Made by a program: the position numbers and the translations under genes. From the NCBI RefSeq assembly GCF_049347105.1, contig NZ_CP186334.1, positions 682,001-746,000 on the forward strand: a stretch of DNA of 64,000 nt, read 5' to 3'. The number at the start of each line of letters is the position of its first letter. Positions within the stretch are counted from its first letter, which is position 1. Shown piece after piece: positions 1-8,198 of this stretch. The notes under the pieces were generated by a model. The model did not search any database. It worked only from the letters and a program-made list of their open reading frames with translations, and was not told the origin of the DNA. This stretch comes from Gaoshiqia hydrogeniformans. GTDB lineage: Bacteria; Bacteroidota; Bacteroidia; Bacteroidales; Prolixibacteraceae.

Positions 1-347
1 TACTTGGCAACAGGCTGTAAAAACAGGGCCGAGTTAATGCCAAAGGTCAGCGACAAGGCCAACGATTCGTATGAAGCAGCTTCCAGTAGAGCCAGGTTTT
101 CGTGAATCAACGCGCCACGACCGCCAAATTCTTCGGGAATACCAATAGAAAGCGGATTGCTTTCCATGATTTCGCGTAAAACAAAAGGCGGAAGTCCGCG
201 TTGTTGCGCATATTGATTAACATCACCGCGAAGGTGATAAACTTGTCTCATCTTGAGTTTCAGTTTCTCTAAAAACTGCTGAATTGGTTCCACCCGGTGA
301 GATTGGCTCTTCACATTGAGCCTGTCATTTAAAATTAATTCTTCCAT
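1..347 (-). CDS. Acyl-CoA dehydrogenase family protein, N-terminal part only
   Basis: The reading frame starts with ATG at 347 and runs off the left edge, giving 115 codons without a stop. The translation contains IPEEFGGRGA followed by a helix-rich stretch (ENLALLEAASYESLALS), which resembles the N-terminal alpha-helical domain of acyl-CoA dehydrogenases, where a P-E-x-x-G-G motif precedes the acyl-binding helices. The family oxidises acyl-CoA to enoyl-CoA with FAD; the FAD and catalytic regions lie outside the window, so activity cannot be judged. The first 45 or so residues are not typical of the domain. A short perfect inverted repeat (367-383) lies just upstream of the start and may be a regulator site. 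Family assignment is fairly good, substrate unknown. Confidence 0.7.
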   Translation of the reverse strand, partial: MEELILNDRLNVKSQSHRVEPIQQFLEKLKLKMRQVYHLRGDVNQYAQQRGLPPFVLREIMESNPLSIGIPEEFGGRGALIHENLALLEAASYESLALSLTFGINSALFLQPVAK

Positions 348-366
348 TCTTCAAAATCTGTTTCAG

Positions 367-383
367 CAGGTAAAAATTACCTG
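367..383. promoter_or_regulatory. Perfect 7-bp inverted repeat upstream of the acyl-CoA dehydrogenase gene
   Basis: CAGGTAA and TTACCTG face each other across a 3-bp A-rich spacer, 20 bp upstream of the ATG at 347. The size and place fit an operator for a dimeric repressor, but a chance hairpin cannot be excluded. No T-run follows on either strand, so it is not a rho-independent terminator. Confidence 0.3.
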
Positions 384-508
384 TGCAAAAAACAATAACA
401 TTCACATTTCCTGTTTGTTCTCTGCCAGAGTTATTTAGAATGACGAAAATTATGTGTCGCAGACCATTTACGCAGGTTCAAGTCACCTTGCGTTGAAGCT
501 CCCGCTGT

Positions 509-1399
509 TTAGACCAGCGGCTGAGTTTGATTGGCTTTATGAAACTGGTTACGGTAATTGACCGGCGTATAACCGGTTTTCTTTTTGAAACAACGGTTGA
601 AGTTGGACAGGTTGTTGAAGCCGCTTTCAAAGCAAATCCAGGAGATCGTCTGATGTCCTTCGAGCAACAACCGGCAGGCATACCCGATGCGCATTTCATT
701 TACAAATTCGATAACCGACTTGCCCGTTTTTTCTTTAAAATAGCGACAAAAAGCGCTGGTGTTCATGCCAATTTTACCGGCAATCCCATCCAGCCGAATG
801 GGTTGAAGGTAATCTGAATTGATCAGGTGCATCACCTTATCCAGCCGGCTACCCGACCAATCCTGCAAATCGGGTGTGTAACTCTCGCTGGCCAGCTGTT
901 TATAGGGAACGGCGCCCGACAGTTTTCCCAAAATTTTCATAAAATGCAGGATCCGGTCAAGCCCCTTGATTTTAAGCATCTTTCTCAGATCGGCATCCAG
1001 CGCCCTGCTCACTGTTTCACCAAAACTGACCCCACGCGCTGCCCGTTTCAACAACTCGCGGATCGAATAAAACTCGGCATAGGCATCAATTTGATGCTTA
1101 AAGAAATCGACCGGGAAATGAATCACGATGGCATTCACCCGGTAGTTTGGATCACCGGAAAAAAACAACTCGTCATTTTTCCAGAAATGCGGCAGATTGG
1201 GGGCAAGCAGCACCAGGTCGCCCTCCCTGAAATCTTCGACATGATCGGCAACAAACCTTTTCCCGAAGCTTTTGATGACATACACCAGTTCGTATTCGGC
1301 ATGAAAATGCCAGGGGAAGGTAAAATGCGGAAAATCATCCCACTTCACCTGAATGGAATCCGGCCCGACAAAGGCCAGTTGTTCGTGCATAATTTTCAT
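509..1399 (-). CDS. AraC family transcriptional regulator with N-terminal cupin domain
   Basis: A 296-residue protein. Residues about 15-95 form a cupin-like ligand-binding domain (WHFHAEYELVYV and LLAPNLPHFW are typical strands). Residues about 190-290 form the double helix-turn-helix of the AraC family, with KIGMNTSAFCRYFKEKTG as the first and FNNLSNFNRCFKKKTG as the second recognition unit. Such proteins usually sense a sugar or metabolite and activate nearby genes. It was divergent from the ECF sigma factor gene with a spacer of about 160 bp before the IS element came in, so it may have controlled that gene or the acyl-CoA dehydrogenase downstream. The ligand cannot be read from sequence. 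Confidence 0.9.
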   Translation of the reverse strand: MKIMHEQLAFVGPDSIQVKWDDFPHFTFPWHFHAEYELVYVIKSFGKRFVADHVEDFREGDLVLLAPNLPHFWKNDELFFSGDPNYRVNAIVIHFPVDFFKHQIDAYAEFYSIRELLKRAARGVSFGETVSRALDADLRKMLKIKGLDRILHFMKILGKLSGAVPYKQLASESYTPDLQDWSGSRLDKVMHLINSDYLQPIRLDGIAGKIGMNTSAFCRYFKEKTGKSVIEFVNEMRIGYACRLLLEGHQTISWICFESGFNNLSNFNRCFKKKTGYTPVNYRNQFHKANQTQPLV

Positions 1400-1554
1400 G
1401 GGCAGCCGGTTTTAGGAAAGCAAAAATAATACACGTACCGGTAAAGATATTATTAACAGCCATGTTTATAAACAGGAAATTATTTACTTATTTATGCTTT
1501 CTATTATATTTATCATCTCAATGAAGAACCCTGAATTTCTTCGATCGTTTGGTT

Positions 1555-1563
1555 AATGTGAGC
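1555..1563. repeat. Left copy of the IS target-site duplication
   Basis: The sequence AATGTGAGC abuts the left IS end and is repeated exactly at 2895-2903 beyond the right end. The copy contains the GTG that probably served as the sigma factor start before insertion. Confidence 0.9.
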
Positions 1564-2894
1564 CACTAGTGTCCAATAAATTTTCAATAACTAATACTTA
1601 AAGGCAAATTCAAGTTGAGCGGCTTGTTCATATATATCATCAATGTCCCCGGAGGTCAGGAAAAGATCTCTGATGTTCGTTTTGTCTGTCAGTACTCTAC
1701 TGATCACGCGAAGCACATTGAATGTAGTCCTGCCCAACTGGCAGTCATGCTCGACGATGGCCACCAGACAGTATGTGATAACCGCAACATAAATTTGTAT
1801 CCTCACGGCATTCTCGGTATTGCCCCAGAAGGATGTGACACGGAGATGTTGCTTTATCCACCGAAAAAACAGCTCCACCTGCCAGCGTTGCTTATACAGC
1901 ATGGCGATGTCTTTGGCCTTGATGCTGACATTGTTGGTCAGGAAGGTGAACGTTCTTTTAAGGTCAGGAGCATAGTAAACGATCCTTCTCAACACGCAGG
2001 GATACTTCTTTTGGGTCTGGTAGCCGGTAAGGCGTATCGTCTGGTCAAGCAAAACGTTGTCCGCTCCATCCAAAAGCTCTTCACCATCAATAACTTCATA
2101 CTTAAGGTGAGACTTCTGTCGGATGACAAACCAGGAACCGATCGTGTTGAATGTATGCAGCCTTGCGAGGTCATAATATCCCTTGTCAAAAATGTAGAAC
2201 GCATACGGCTCATAGGGAATCTCATCCATCACATTCACGTCGTGAACTTTTGCTTCCGTAATATGAATGTAAGTCGGTATTTGGGTTACTACGTCAAAGA
2301 GTGTGTGAACTTTGATGCCACCCTTGTTCTTTCTAAAGTATGCCCACTTGAACAAGCTCAGGCAAAGATCTATCGTGGTGGAATCGAGCGCATAGAACTT
2401 TCCACGCAATTCGAATGGTCTGTTGATTCGCTTGCTTTGAGCAAGATTAATCATGAAAAAGGCAAACTCTTCAAATATCTTGTAGTCCCGGTTCATATTG
2501 GCATAGGAAAGATTGCTCAGTTTAATCTCTCCGGTGCCAAATCCGAGATGGTAGCTCTTGCTTTTGATAGCGTCAATTATGCACGCGACCTCTCTGAGGC
2601 TGTCACACGAGGCCAATTGCCCATACATCATGACGAGCAATTGGTTCCAGCAGGTGAATGTCTTCACCCATTTGTCTCCGTTATGTCGCTTAACAATCAT
2701 ATCAAAAACTCTCTTTGGCAGGAACTCTACCAGTTGACTGAATACATATTTGCCGCTGTTCATATTTGCCCGGGTTTATTTCCAGGCTGCAAGATGCGAA
2801 ATGAATTCAAATCGACACGTGGATTATTTGCTTTTAATTGACTATATTATAATAACTTACAAAGGTTTCTAAAAAAATCTTTTGGACACTAGTG
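1564..2894 (-). mobile_element. Complete IS4-family insertion sequence, 1331 bp
   Basis: The ends are inverted copies: the left end begins CACTAGTGTCCAA and the right end finishes TTGGACACTAGTG (13 bp perfect, with weaker similarity inward). The direct repeat AATGTGAGC occurs immediately outside both ends (1555-1563 and 2895-2903), a 9-bp target-site duplication. One intact transposase gene fills the element on the minus strand. Intact ends, duplication and reading frame suggest recent insertion. The insertion point is the start codon region of the ECF sigma gene that opens the polysaccharide locus. Confidence 0.93.
1591..2763 (-). CDS. IS4 family transposase (DUF4372 N-terminal, DDE C-terminal)
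   Basis: A 390-residue protein that cuts and joins the ends of the surrounding element. The N-terminal 80 residues (FSQLVEFLPKRVFDMIVKRH, then TCWNQLLVMMYGQLASCDSL) match the DUF4372 domain found in many Bacteroidota IS4 transposases. The DDE residues are visible: Asp in ALDSTTIDLC, Asp in YIFDKGYYDL, and Glu in the YREK-like motif Y-x2-R-x3-E-x6-K (YKQRWQVELFFRWIKQ). The length is usual for the family and the frame is undisturbed. Start is ATG at 2763, about 130 bp from the right inverted repeat. Long reading frames on the opposite strand are shadows. Confidence 0.95.
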   Translation of the reverse strand: MNSGKYVFSQLVEFLPKRVFDMIVKRHNGDKWVKTFTCWNQLLVMMYGQLASCDSLREVACIIDAIKSKSYHLGFGTGEIKLSNLSYANMNRDYKIFEEFAFFMINLAQSKRINRPFELRGKFYALDSTTIDLCLSLFKWAYFRKNKGGIKVHTLFDVVTQIPTYIHITEAKVHDVNVMDEIPYEPYAFYIFDKGYYDLARLHTFNTIGSWFVIRQKSHLKYEVIDGEELLDGADNVLLDQTIRLTGYQTQKKYPCVLRRIVYYAPDLKRTFTFLTNNVSIKAKDIAMLYKQRWQVELFFRWIKQHLRVTSFWGNTENAVRIQIYVAVITYCLVAIVEHDCQLGRTTFNVLRVISRVLTDKTNIRDLFLTSGDIDDIYEQAAQLEFAFKY

Positions 2895-2903
2895 AATGTG
2901 AGC
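2895..2903. repeat. Right copy of the IS target-site duplication
   Basis: Exact copy of 1555-1563, abutting the right IS end. Because the duplication carries GTG AGC in the sigma factor frame, the sigma factor coding sequence was kept intact by the insertion. Confidence 0.9.
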
Positions 2904-3500
2904 ATAGAAAAAAACAATATCCATGAGAAAGAAATCCTGCAATCGTTGCGGGAAGGAGAAATCTATGCTTTTGATTATTTATTTGAAAAATATTCAAACG
3001 AGCTGTTCCGCTTCTCATACAAAATTTTAAAATCACGGTCCGAGGCCGAAGAAATTGTCCAACTGGTATTTTTGAAAGTCTGGGAGAACCGGAAACGCAT
3101 TGACCCGCAGCAAAAATTTAGTGCATACCTTTTCACCATCGCGTTAAACAACATTCGGAAATCGTTTCTGACCAAAGCGAAAGAAAATCAGTTTAAAGTT
3201 GAGTTTTACGATATGTTGTCCGAACAATCAGAAGAAGATCAAAAAGACTTTTCGCGGTATCTTCAGATTCTCGACCAGCAAATCGAAATGCTTCCTGAAA
3301 AAAGGAAAGAGATTTTTTTGCTTCACAAAAAAGAAGGGCTTACCGTGAATGAAGTGGCAGATTACCTGAATTTATCGCCAAAGACGGTTGAAAATCAAAT
3401 CACAGCGGCGATCAAATCATTACGTGATGCCTTCTATAACAAAAATATCAAAAACCTGATCCTGCTTACAATCAGGAACATATCCCTCAAATTTTCATAA
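2898..3500 (+). CDS. ECF-type RNA polymerase sigma factor (Bacteroides expansion type)
   Basis: A protein of about 200 residues. Region 2 covers residues about 11-65 (AFDYLFEKYSNELFRFSY, EAEEIVQLVFLKVWENR) and region 4 residues about 130-175 (LPEKRKEIFLLHKKEGLT, VADYLNLSPKTVENQI). Such factors, held by a FecR anti-sigma factor, switch on the adjacent SusC/SusD genes when substrate is bound outside. Start choice: GTG at 2898 lies inside the target duplication and was therefore the start before insertion; a second in-frame GTG at 2892 is contributed by the IS end itself. No ATG precedes the conserved region. The natural promoter and leader now lie 1.33 kb away beyond the IS, so expression must come from the element or be lost. 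Confidence 0.9.
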   Translation: MSIEKNNIHEKEILQSLREGEIYAFDYLFEKYSNELFRFSYKILKSRSEAEEIVQLVFLKVWENRKRIDPQQKFSAYLFTIALNNIRKSFLTKAKENQFKVEFYDMLSEQSEEDQKDFSRYLQILDQQIEMLPEKRKEIFLLHKKEGLTVNEVADYLNLSPKTVENQITAAIKSLRDAFYNKNIKNLILLTIRNISLKFS

Positions 3501-3588
3501 AATTCCCGTTCGGGTAAAAAAAAATCATCCGTTGAATAGGGGGCTAAGTTTTTTTTTTGATACTGCTTACAGAAGAAGTATAAAAAAC

Positions 3589-4620
3589 ATGACCAAAAAC
3601 GCTCATCAGGCATTCAGAAATTTCCTGGATAACAGCTATTCCAAAGCCGATTACCTGGAAGTTCTGCGACTATTTGAAAGCGGGGACGAATTTAAGGATC
3701 TGAGCGGGATCTTAAAAGAACACTGGAATAATAAAGAGGGTGATTCTTTATCGGAAGAAAGCTGTAAAAAATTGCAGCGTCGTGTCCGGGAAGAGGTTCT
3801 GCTCAGGAAATACCGGGAAAAAAGAAGGTTTGTCAACCGGTTCGCGAGCTCGTTCAGCCGTGTTGCGGCAATCTTACTCCTTCCCCTGTTCCTTGTTTCA
3901 GCCTATTTTTTTATTCAGTGGAAAGGATTGGCATCCGGCCAGGAGGTGTATGCCGAGATCTATTGCCCTCCCGGTACCCGCACAAAATTCAATCTACCTG
4001 ACGGCACCACCGGCTGGCTGAACAGCTATTCGCGCCTCAAATACCCCGTTCAGTTCGCCAACAACCGGCACATTGAATTATCGGGCGAGGCCTGGTTCGA
4101 TGTCAAAAAAGATCCGAAATCGCCTTTTGTTGTTCATGCCGACGGGATTGAAGTGGAAGCCCTGGGAACCCAATTCAATGTTTTGGCTTACCCCTTTTGG
4201 CCCAAAGTTGAAGTATCGCTCGAAGAAGGCTCCGTACAGGTTACCTGGGAAAAGTTCAGGGTAGATGAAACTCTGGTTCCCAATCAACGCCTGGTGATGG
4301 ACAAAGTGAGAAACTCGTCGGACATTTATTCGGGCGACACCAATTTTTTCACCTCTTGGAAAGATGGTCTTCTCGTTTTCCGGAATACGCCCTTGTTTGA
4401 AGTGGCCGCCCGTCTGAGCCTCTGGTATAACACCGACATCATCCTTCAGGACCGGGCCCTGGAGATCATCCCCTTTCGGGCCACTTTTAAAAATGAATCC
4501 CTGGAACGGGTCCTTTCCCTCTTGTCTATGTCTGTTCCGATAAGCTATCAAATTATTGAACCTAAAACTACAAACGGAATTTATGAGAAACAAAAAGTAA
4601 TTATCAGCTACAAAAATTAA
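3589..4620 (+). CDS. FecR family anti-sigma factor
   Basis: A 343-residue inner-membrane protein. Residues 1-90 form the cytoplasmic sigma-binding part, residues about 91-110 a membrane helix (RVAAILLLPLFLVSAYFFIQ), residues about 120-230 the periplasmic FecR domain (GTRTKFNLPDGTTGWLNS, LSGEAWFDVKKD, VEALGTQFNVLAY), and the last 75 residues the DUF4974 domain. The start at ATG 3589 is preferred over an upstream TTG at 3532 because a purine-rich AGAAGAAG stretch lies about 10 bases before it and the added 19 residues have no match to the family. It follows the sigma factor by 88 bp and should hold it inactive until signalled by the STN domain of the SusC protein. Confidence 0.93.
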   Translation: MTKNAHQAFRNFLDNSYSKADYLEVLRLFESGDEFKDLSGILKEHWNNKEGDSLSEESCKKLQRRVREEVLLRKYREKRRFVNRFASSFSRVAAILLLPLFLVSAYFFIQWKGLASGQEVYAEIYCPPGTRTKFNLPDGTTGWLNSYSRLKYPVQFANNRHIELSGEAWFDVKKDPKSPFVVHADGIEVEALGTQFNVLAYPFWPKVEVSLEEGSVQVTWEKFRVDETLVPNQRLVMDKVRNSSDIYSGDTNFFTSWKDGLLVFRNTPLFEVAARLSLWYNTDIILQDRALEIIPFRATFKNESLERVLSLLSMSVPISYQIIEPKTTNGIYEKQKVIISYKN

Positions 4621-4623
4621 AAA

Positions 4624-4652
4624 ACGGGGCAGCGCTGGTACCGCTGTCCCGT
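4624..4652 (+). promoter_or_regulatory. Strong stem-loop between the anti-sigma gene and susC
   Basis: ACGGGGCAGCG pairs with CGCTGTCCCGT over 11 bp (one G-T pair) around a 7-base loop, 4 bp after the anti-sigma stop codon. No T-run follows, so a plain intrinsic terminator is unlikely. Its place suggests a partial attenuator or an RNA-stabilising element that sets the ratio of regulator to SusC transcript. Confidence 0.45.
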
Positions 4653-4700
4653 CATAATTAACATTTAAACTGATGTCTAACCAGTTAAACATTTGAATTT

Positions 4701-7700
4701 ATGAAAAAAAACTCAACATGCAAGGCTATGCTCCATAGTCTTAAAAAAAAGTTACGAATTATGCGTTTGACTTTATTTATTCTATTGGTCTGTGTTTCCC
4801 AGATCTTCGCGACCGACCTCTACTCTCAACAAACAAAGTTAAATCTAAACATGTCAAACACCAGCCTGGGTAAAGTGCTTGACGAGATTGAAAATCAATC
4901 GGAGTTCTATTTTCTGTTCAACCAGAATTTAATTGACATGAGCCGGAAGGTGAGCGTTTCGGTGAAAGATAAGAATATCGAACAGGTTCTCGATGCCGTG
5001 CTCGAAGGGACTGCAGTTCGTTATGTAATCAGTGATCGTCAAATCATTTTAACCGTTGACAATGCCAATGATTTTTTCGCAACCAGTCAACAAAGAAAAA
5101 TTAGCGGTAGGGTAACTGAGAGTAATGGACAACCCCTGATCGGAGTTACTGTTGTTTTAAAAAATACGACTCAGGGTACGATTACAGATTTGGATGGAAA
5201 ATTTCAACTGGATGTACCTGTCGGCGCCGAATACCTGGTATTCTCCTTTATCGGGATGAAAACCGTCGAAGAATCAATTATGAACAGGACTGTTGTGAAT
5301 ATCACCCTTGAGCCTGATCTGATTGGTCTCGAAGAAGTTGTCGCCATTGGTTACGGAACCATGAAAAAAAGTGATCTCACGGGCTCTGTTTCTTCAGTAA
5401 AAGCGGAGCAATTGGCAAACGAAAAACCGCAATCTGTACAGGATTTGTTACGTGGAAATATTGCAGGTCTTCAGGTTGGTTTTGAAACCAATGCCAAAGG
5501 CGGAGGTAGCTTCGAAATCAGGGGCGACAATACGCTTAAAGCCGGTTCAAGCCCCTTAATTGTTTTAGATGGTGTTATTTACCAGGGAGGGGTAGAAGAT
5601 ATAAACCCCAACGACATTGAAACGATTGATGTGTTAAAAGATGCTTCTTCCGCAGCTGTTTACGGAGCGCGTTCAGCAAATGGTGTCATTCTCATTACCA
5701 CCAAAAAGGGTAAAAAAGGGAAACCTGTGATCAATATTAATTCCAGTTTCGGTCTGGCCACCATGGCCACCATGCAAGACGTTTACAAACCGCACGAATT
5801 TCTGGAATGGCGAACTCAGGTGATGAAATCATTAAACATGTATTCCAGTAATGCCAATGTAAGGGATAAATTATACAAGTTCGAAAATCCGGAAAAACTC
5901 CAGGATGGCGTCACCGAAGAAATGTGGCGGGACGGTGCTTCTGGTGATTTGACTGACATCTGGCTTGCCCGGATCGGGCTGCTCCCGGTTGAAATTGCCA
6001 ATTACAAAGCTGGTAATTCAGTCGACTGGGCCGATATGGTCTTCCAAAACGGCTTACGTCAGGATCATAATATTTCTCTCTCAGGACAAAAAGAAGACAT
6101 TACGTATTATGTTTCTATGGGATATAATAATAATGAAGGAGTCATTGTGGGGGATGGTTATCAGACGATCCGCAGCCGGATTAATCTGGATGCAAAAGTA
6201 ACCGATTGGCTGTCGGTAGGAATAAACACTCAATTTTCAAACCGTGATGAAAGTAAAATGAACCGCCGGAACAGCGATGGATCCAATCCTGATCCAACCA
6301 TCCAGGCAGATTGGGGAAAAATAATCAACAATTCTCCCTGGGGAGCTATTTACATGGACGATGGTGTCACACTGCGAATCAGTCCTGTCGACGATCTTGG
6401 ACGCGGCGCCAAACATCCGTTATACGATATGCAATTCCAGGAAAGGCGTCGTATTTACAACACATTGATTAGCACGCTCTATGCCCAAATCAAACTGCCA
6501 TTCAATATTTCCTATCAAATGAATTTTGCCCCGCGCTTTGAGTGGTACGAATTCATGAATCACCAGTCGGCCCTCCACGAAGAATGGGGAAAATTTGGAG
6601 GACAGGCCAAACGCCTTCAAAATAAAGTCTACAGCTGGCAAATCGACAACCTGATCAAATGGAACCGTACTTTCAACAGTATTCATAAATTCGATGTTAC
6701 TTTGCTGATCAATGCAGAAAAGCTGCAAAGCTGGGAAAATTATATGTCGGCCCAGGATTTTCTGCCAACTGATGCCCTTGGTTTCCACCGTATGCAGGCG
6801 GGAGCCGGCACCTCATTTCAAATAACCAGCAACGATGAATACGAAACAGGCAATGCACTGATGGGCAGGTTATTCTACTCATTAAAGGACCGGTACATGT
6901 TAACGCTCACCATGCGCCGGGACGGTTTTTCCGCATTCGGAGAAAACCATCCGTATGGCTACTTCCCGTCAGCGGCGTTGGGATGGGTATTTACCGATGA
7001 AGGAATGTTTACGAATAAATTTCTTACTTACGGAAAACTTCGTTTATCGTGGGGAAGCAACGGAAACCGGGCTATCGGCCGTTACGACGGACTGTCGGAC
7101 ATGACTACCGGGAAATATCCTTATCAAACCGGCTCGGGAACAGTTTACGAGGGGACACAATTATATGTCAATCGCATGGCTAATCCCGACTTGAAATGGG
7201 AACAAACCGAATCACTGAACTTCGGTCTGGATTACTCCATTCTGGATGGAATATTTGACGGCTCGTTTGAATACTATATTGCTCAAACCAAAGATGTACT
7301 GGTCGACCGTGCCCTACCCGATATTTTAGGGTTCAGCTCTGTTGCAACAAACCTGGGAAAAGTAAAAAATCATGGGGTCGAAATTGTTCTAAATTCCCGC
7401 ATTATAAAACGCCAGAATTTTAGCTGGAATGCCAACGTCAATTTCACGCTTAACAGAAATGAAATTGTCAGTTTATATGGCGACATGGTTGACGTCCTCA
7501 ACATTGACGGCAATGTCATTGGACAAAAAAAGGCTGATGATTACACCAATAACTGGTTTATAGGCAAACCCATTGATGTGATTTGGCAACCCCGGATTGT
7601 CGGCGTATGGCAGGTGGGTGAAGAAACCCAGGCTGCCCGGTATGGGCAGTTCCCTGGCGACTTTAAGTTAAAAGATGTAAATGATGATGGCGTTATCAAT

Positions 7701-8177
7701 AACCTGGATAAAGAATTTCTGGGGTATAAAGAACCACGTTTCCGATGGAATATGCGTCATGAATTCAGCTTTTTAAAACATTTTAATGCTTCCTTCATGC
7801 TCTATTCGTACTGGGGACACAAAGGAACCATGAATTCAGCAAAAAACCGGGACAGTTTCCCGGAAAGAGTCAATTCTTATAAGCTTCCTTTCTGGACACC
7901 GGATACTCCGCATAACAATTATGCCCGCATTTATTCAGCCGAAGGCGGCGCTGTGTTTGATGTTTGGAGAGACCGATCATTTATTCGTCTTGACAATATT
8001 TCTCTCGCATACAATGTACCTTCTTCTTTCTTGAACAGGATACAAATACAGAATCTGAAAGTATACGGCACAATCCGAAACGTAAGCTGGTGGGCGCCAA
8101 AATGGGAATTTTGGGATCCGGAAAACAGCGGGCCTAACCCGCGCTATTTCACCTTAGGAGTTAACTTAACACTTTAA
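4701..8177 (+). CDS. SusC/RagA family TonB-dependent receptor with STN signalling domain
   Basis: A 1158-residue outer-membrane transporter that takes up glycan oligomers with its SusD partner. In order: signal peptide (hydrophobic LTLFILLVCVSQIFA near residues 23-37), STN domain about 45-115 (SLGKVLDEIENQSEFYFLFN), carboxypeptidase-regulatory-like domain about 132-215 (ISGRVTESNGQPLIGVTVVL), plug domain from about 225 (DVLKDASSAAVYGARSANGV, LITTKKG), then the beta barrel ending in a C-terminal strand (YFTLGVNLTL). The STN domain is what contacts the FecR anti-sigma factor, so this receptor is also the sensor for the locus. It is 12 bp from susD and surely cotranscribed. Substrate is not readable from the sequence. 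Confidence 0.97.
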   Translation: MKKNSTCKAMLHSLKKKLRIMRLTLFILLVCVSQIFATDLYSQQTKLNLNMSNTSLGKVLDEIENQSEFYFLFNQNLIDMSRKVSVSVKDKNIEQVLDAVLEGTAVRYVISDRQIILTVDNANDFFATSQQRKISGRVTESNGQPLIGVTVVLKNTTQGTITDLDGKFQLDVPVGAEYLVFSFIGMKTVEESIMNRTVVNITLEPDLIGLEEVVAIGYGTMKKSDLTGSVSSVKAEQLANEKPQSVQDLLRGNIAGLQVGFETNAKGGGSFEIRGDNTLKAGSSPLIVLDGVIYQGGVEDINPNDIETIDVLKDASSAAVYGARSANGVILITTKKGKKGKPVININSSFGLATMATMQDVYKPHEFLEWRTQVMKSLNMYSSNANVRDKLYKFENPEKLQDGVTEEMWRDGASGDLTDIWLARIGLLPVEIANYKAGNSVDWADMVFQNGLRQDHNISLSGQKEDITYYVSMGYNNNEGVIVGDGYQTIRSRINLDAKVTDWLSVGINTQFSNRDESKMNRRNSDGSNPDPTIQADWGKIINNSPWGAIYMDDGVTLRISPVDDLGRGAKHPLYDMQFQERRRIYNTLISTLYAQIKLPFNISYQMNFAPRFEWYEFMNHQSALHEEWGKFGGQAKRLQNKVYSWQIDNLIKWNRTFNSIHKFDVTLLINAEKLQSWENYMSAQDFLPTDALGFHRMQAGAGTSFQITSNDEYETGNALMGRLFYSLKDRYMLTLTMRRDGFSAFGENHPYGYFPSAALGWVFTDEGMFTNKFLTYGKLRLSWGSNGNRAIGRYDGLSDMTTGKYPYQTGSGTVYEGTQLYVNRMANPDLKWEQTESLNFGLDYSILDGIFDGSFEYYIAQTKDVLVDRALPDILGFSSVATNLGKVKNHGVEIVLNSRIIKRQNFSWNANVNFTLNRNEIVSLYGDMVDVLNIDGNVIGQKKADDYTNNWFIGKPIDVIWQPRIVGVWQVGEETQAARYGQFPGDFKLKDVNDDGVINNLDKEFLGYKEPRFRWNMRHEFSFLKHFNASFMLYSYWGHKGTMNSAKNRDSFPERVNSYKLPFWTPDTPHNNYARIYSAEGGAVFDVWRDRSFIRLDNISLAYNVPSSFLNRIQIQNLKVYGTIRNVSWWAPKWEFWDPENSGPNPRYFTLGVNLTL

Positions 8178-8198
8178 TTATCACAAAATATGACGATT

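Noticed and set aside
827..1429. 200-codon plus-strand frame opposite the AraC regulator
   Set aside because: Antisense shadow; the minus-strand product has clear cupin and AraC motifs.
1615..2841. 408-codon plus-strand frame opposite the transposase
   Set aside because: Shadow of the transposase gene, which has full DDE motifs; the plus-strand product has no recognisable features.
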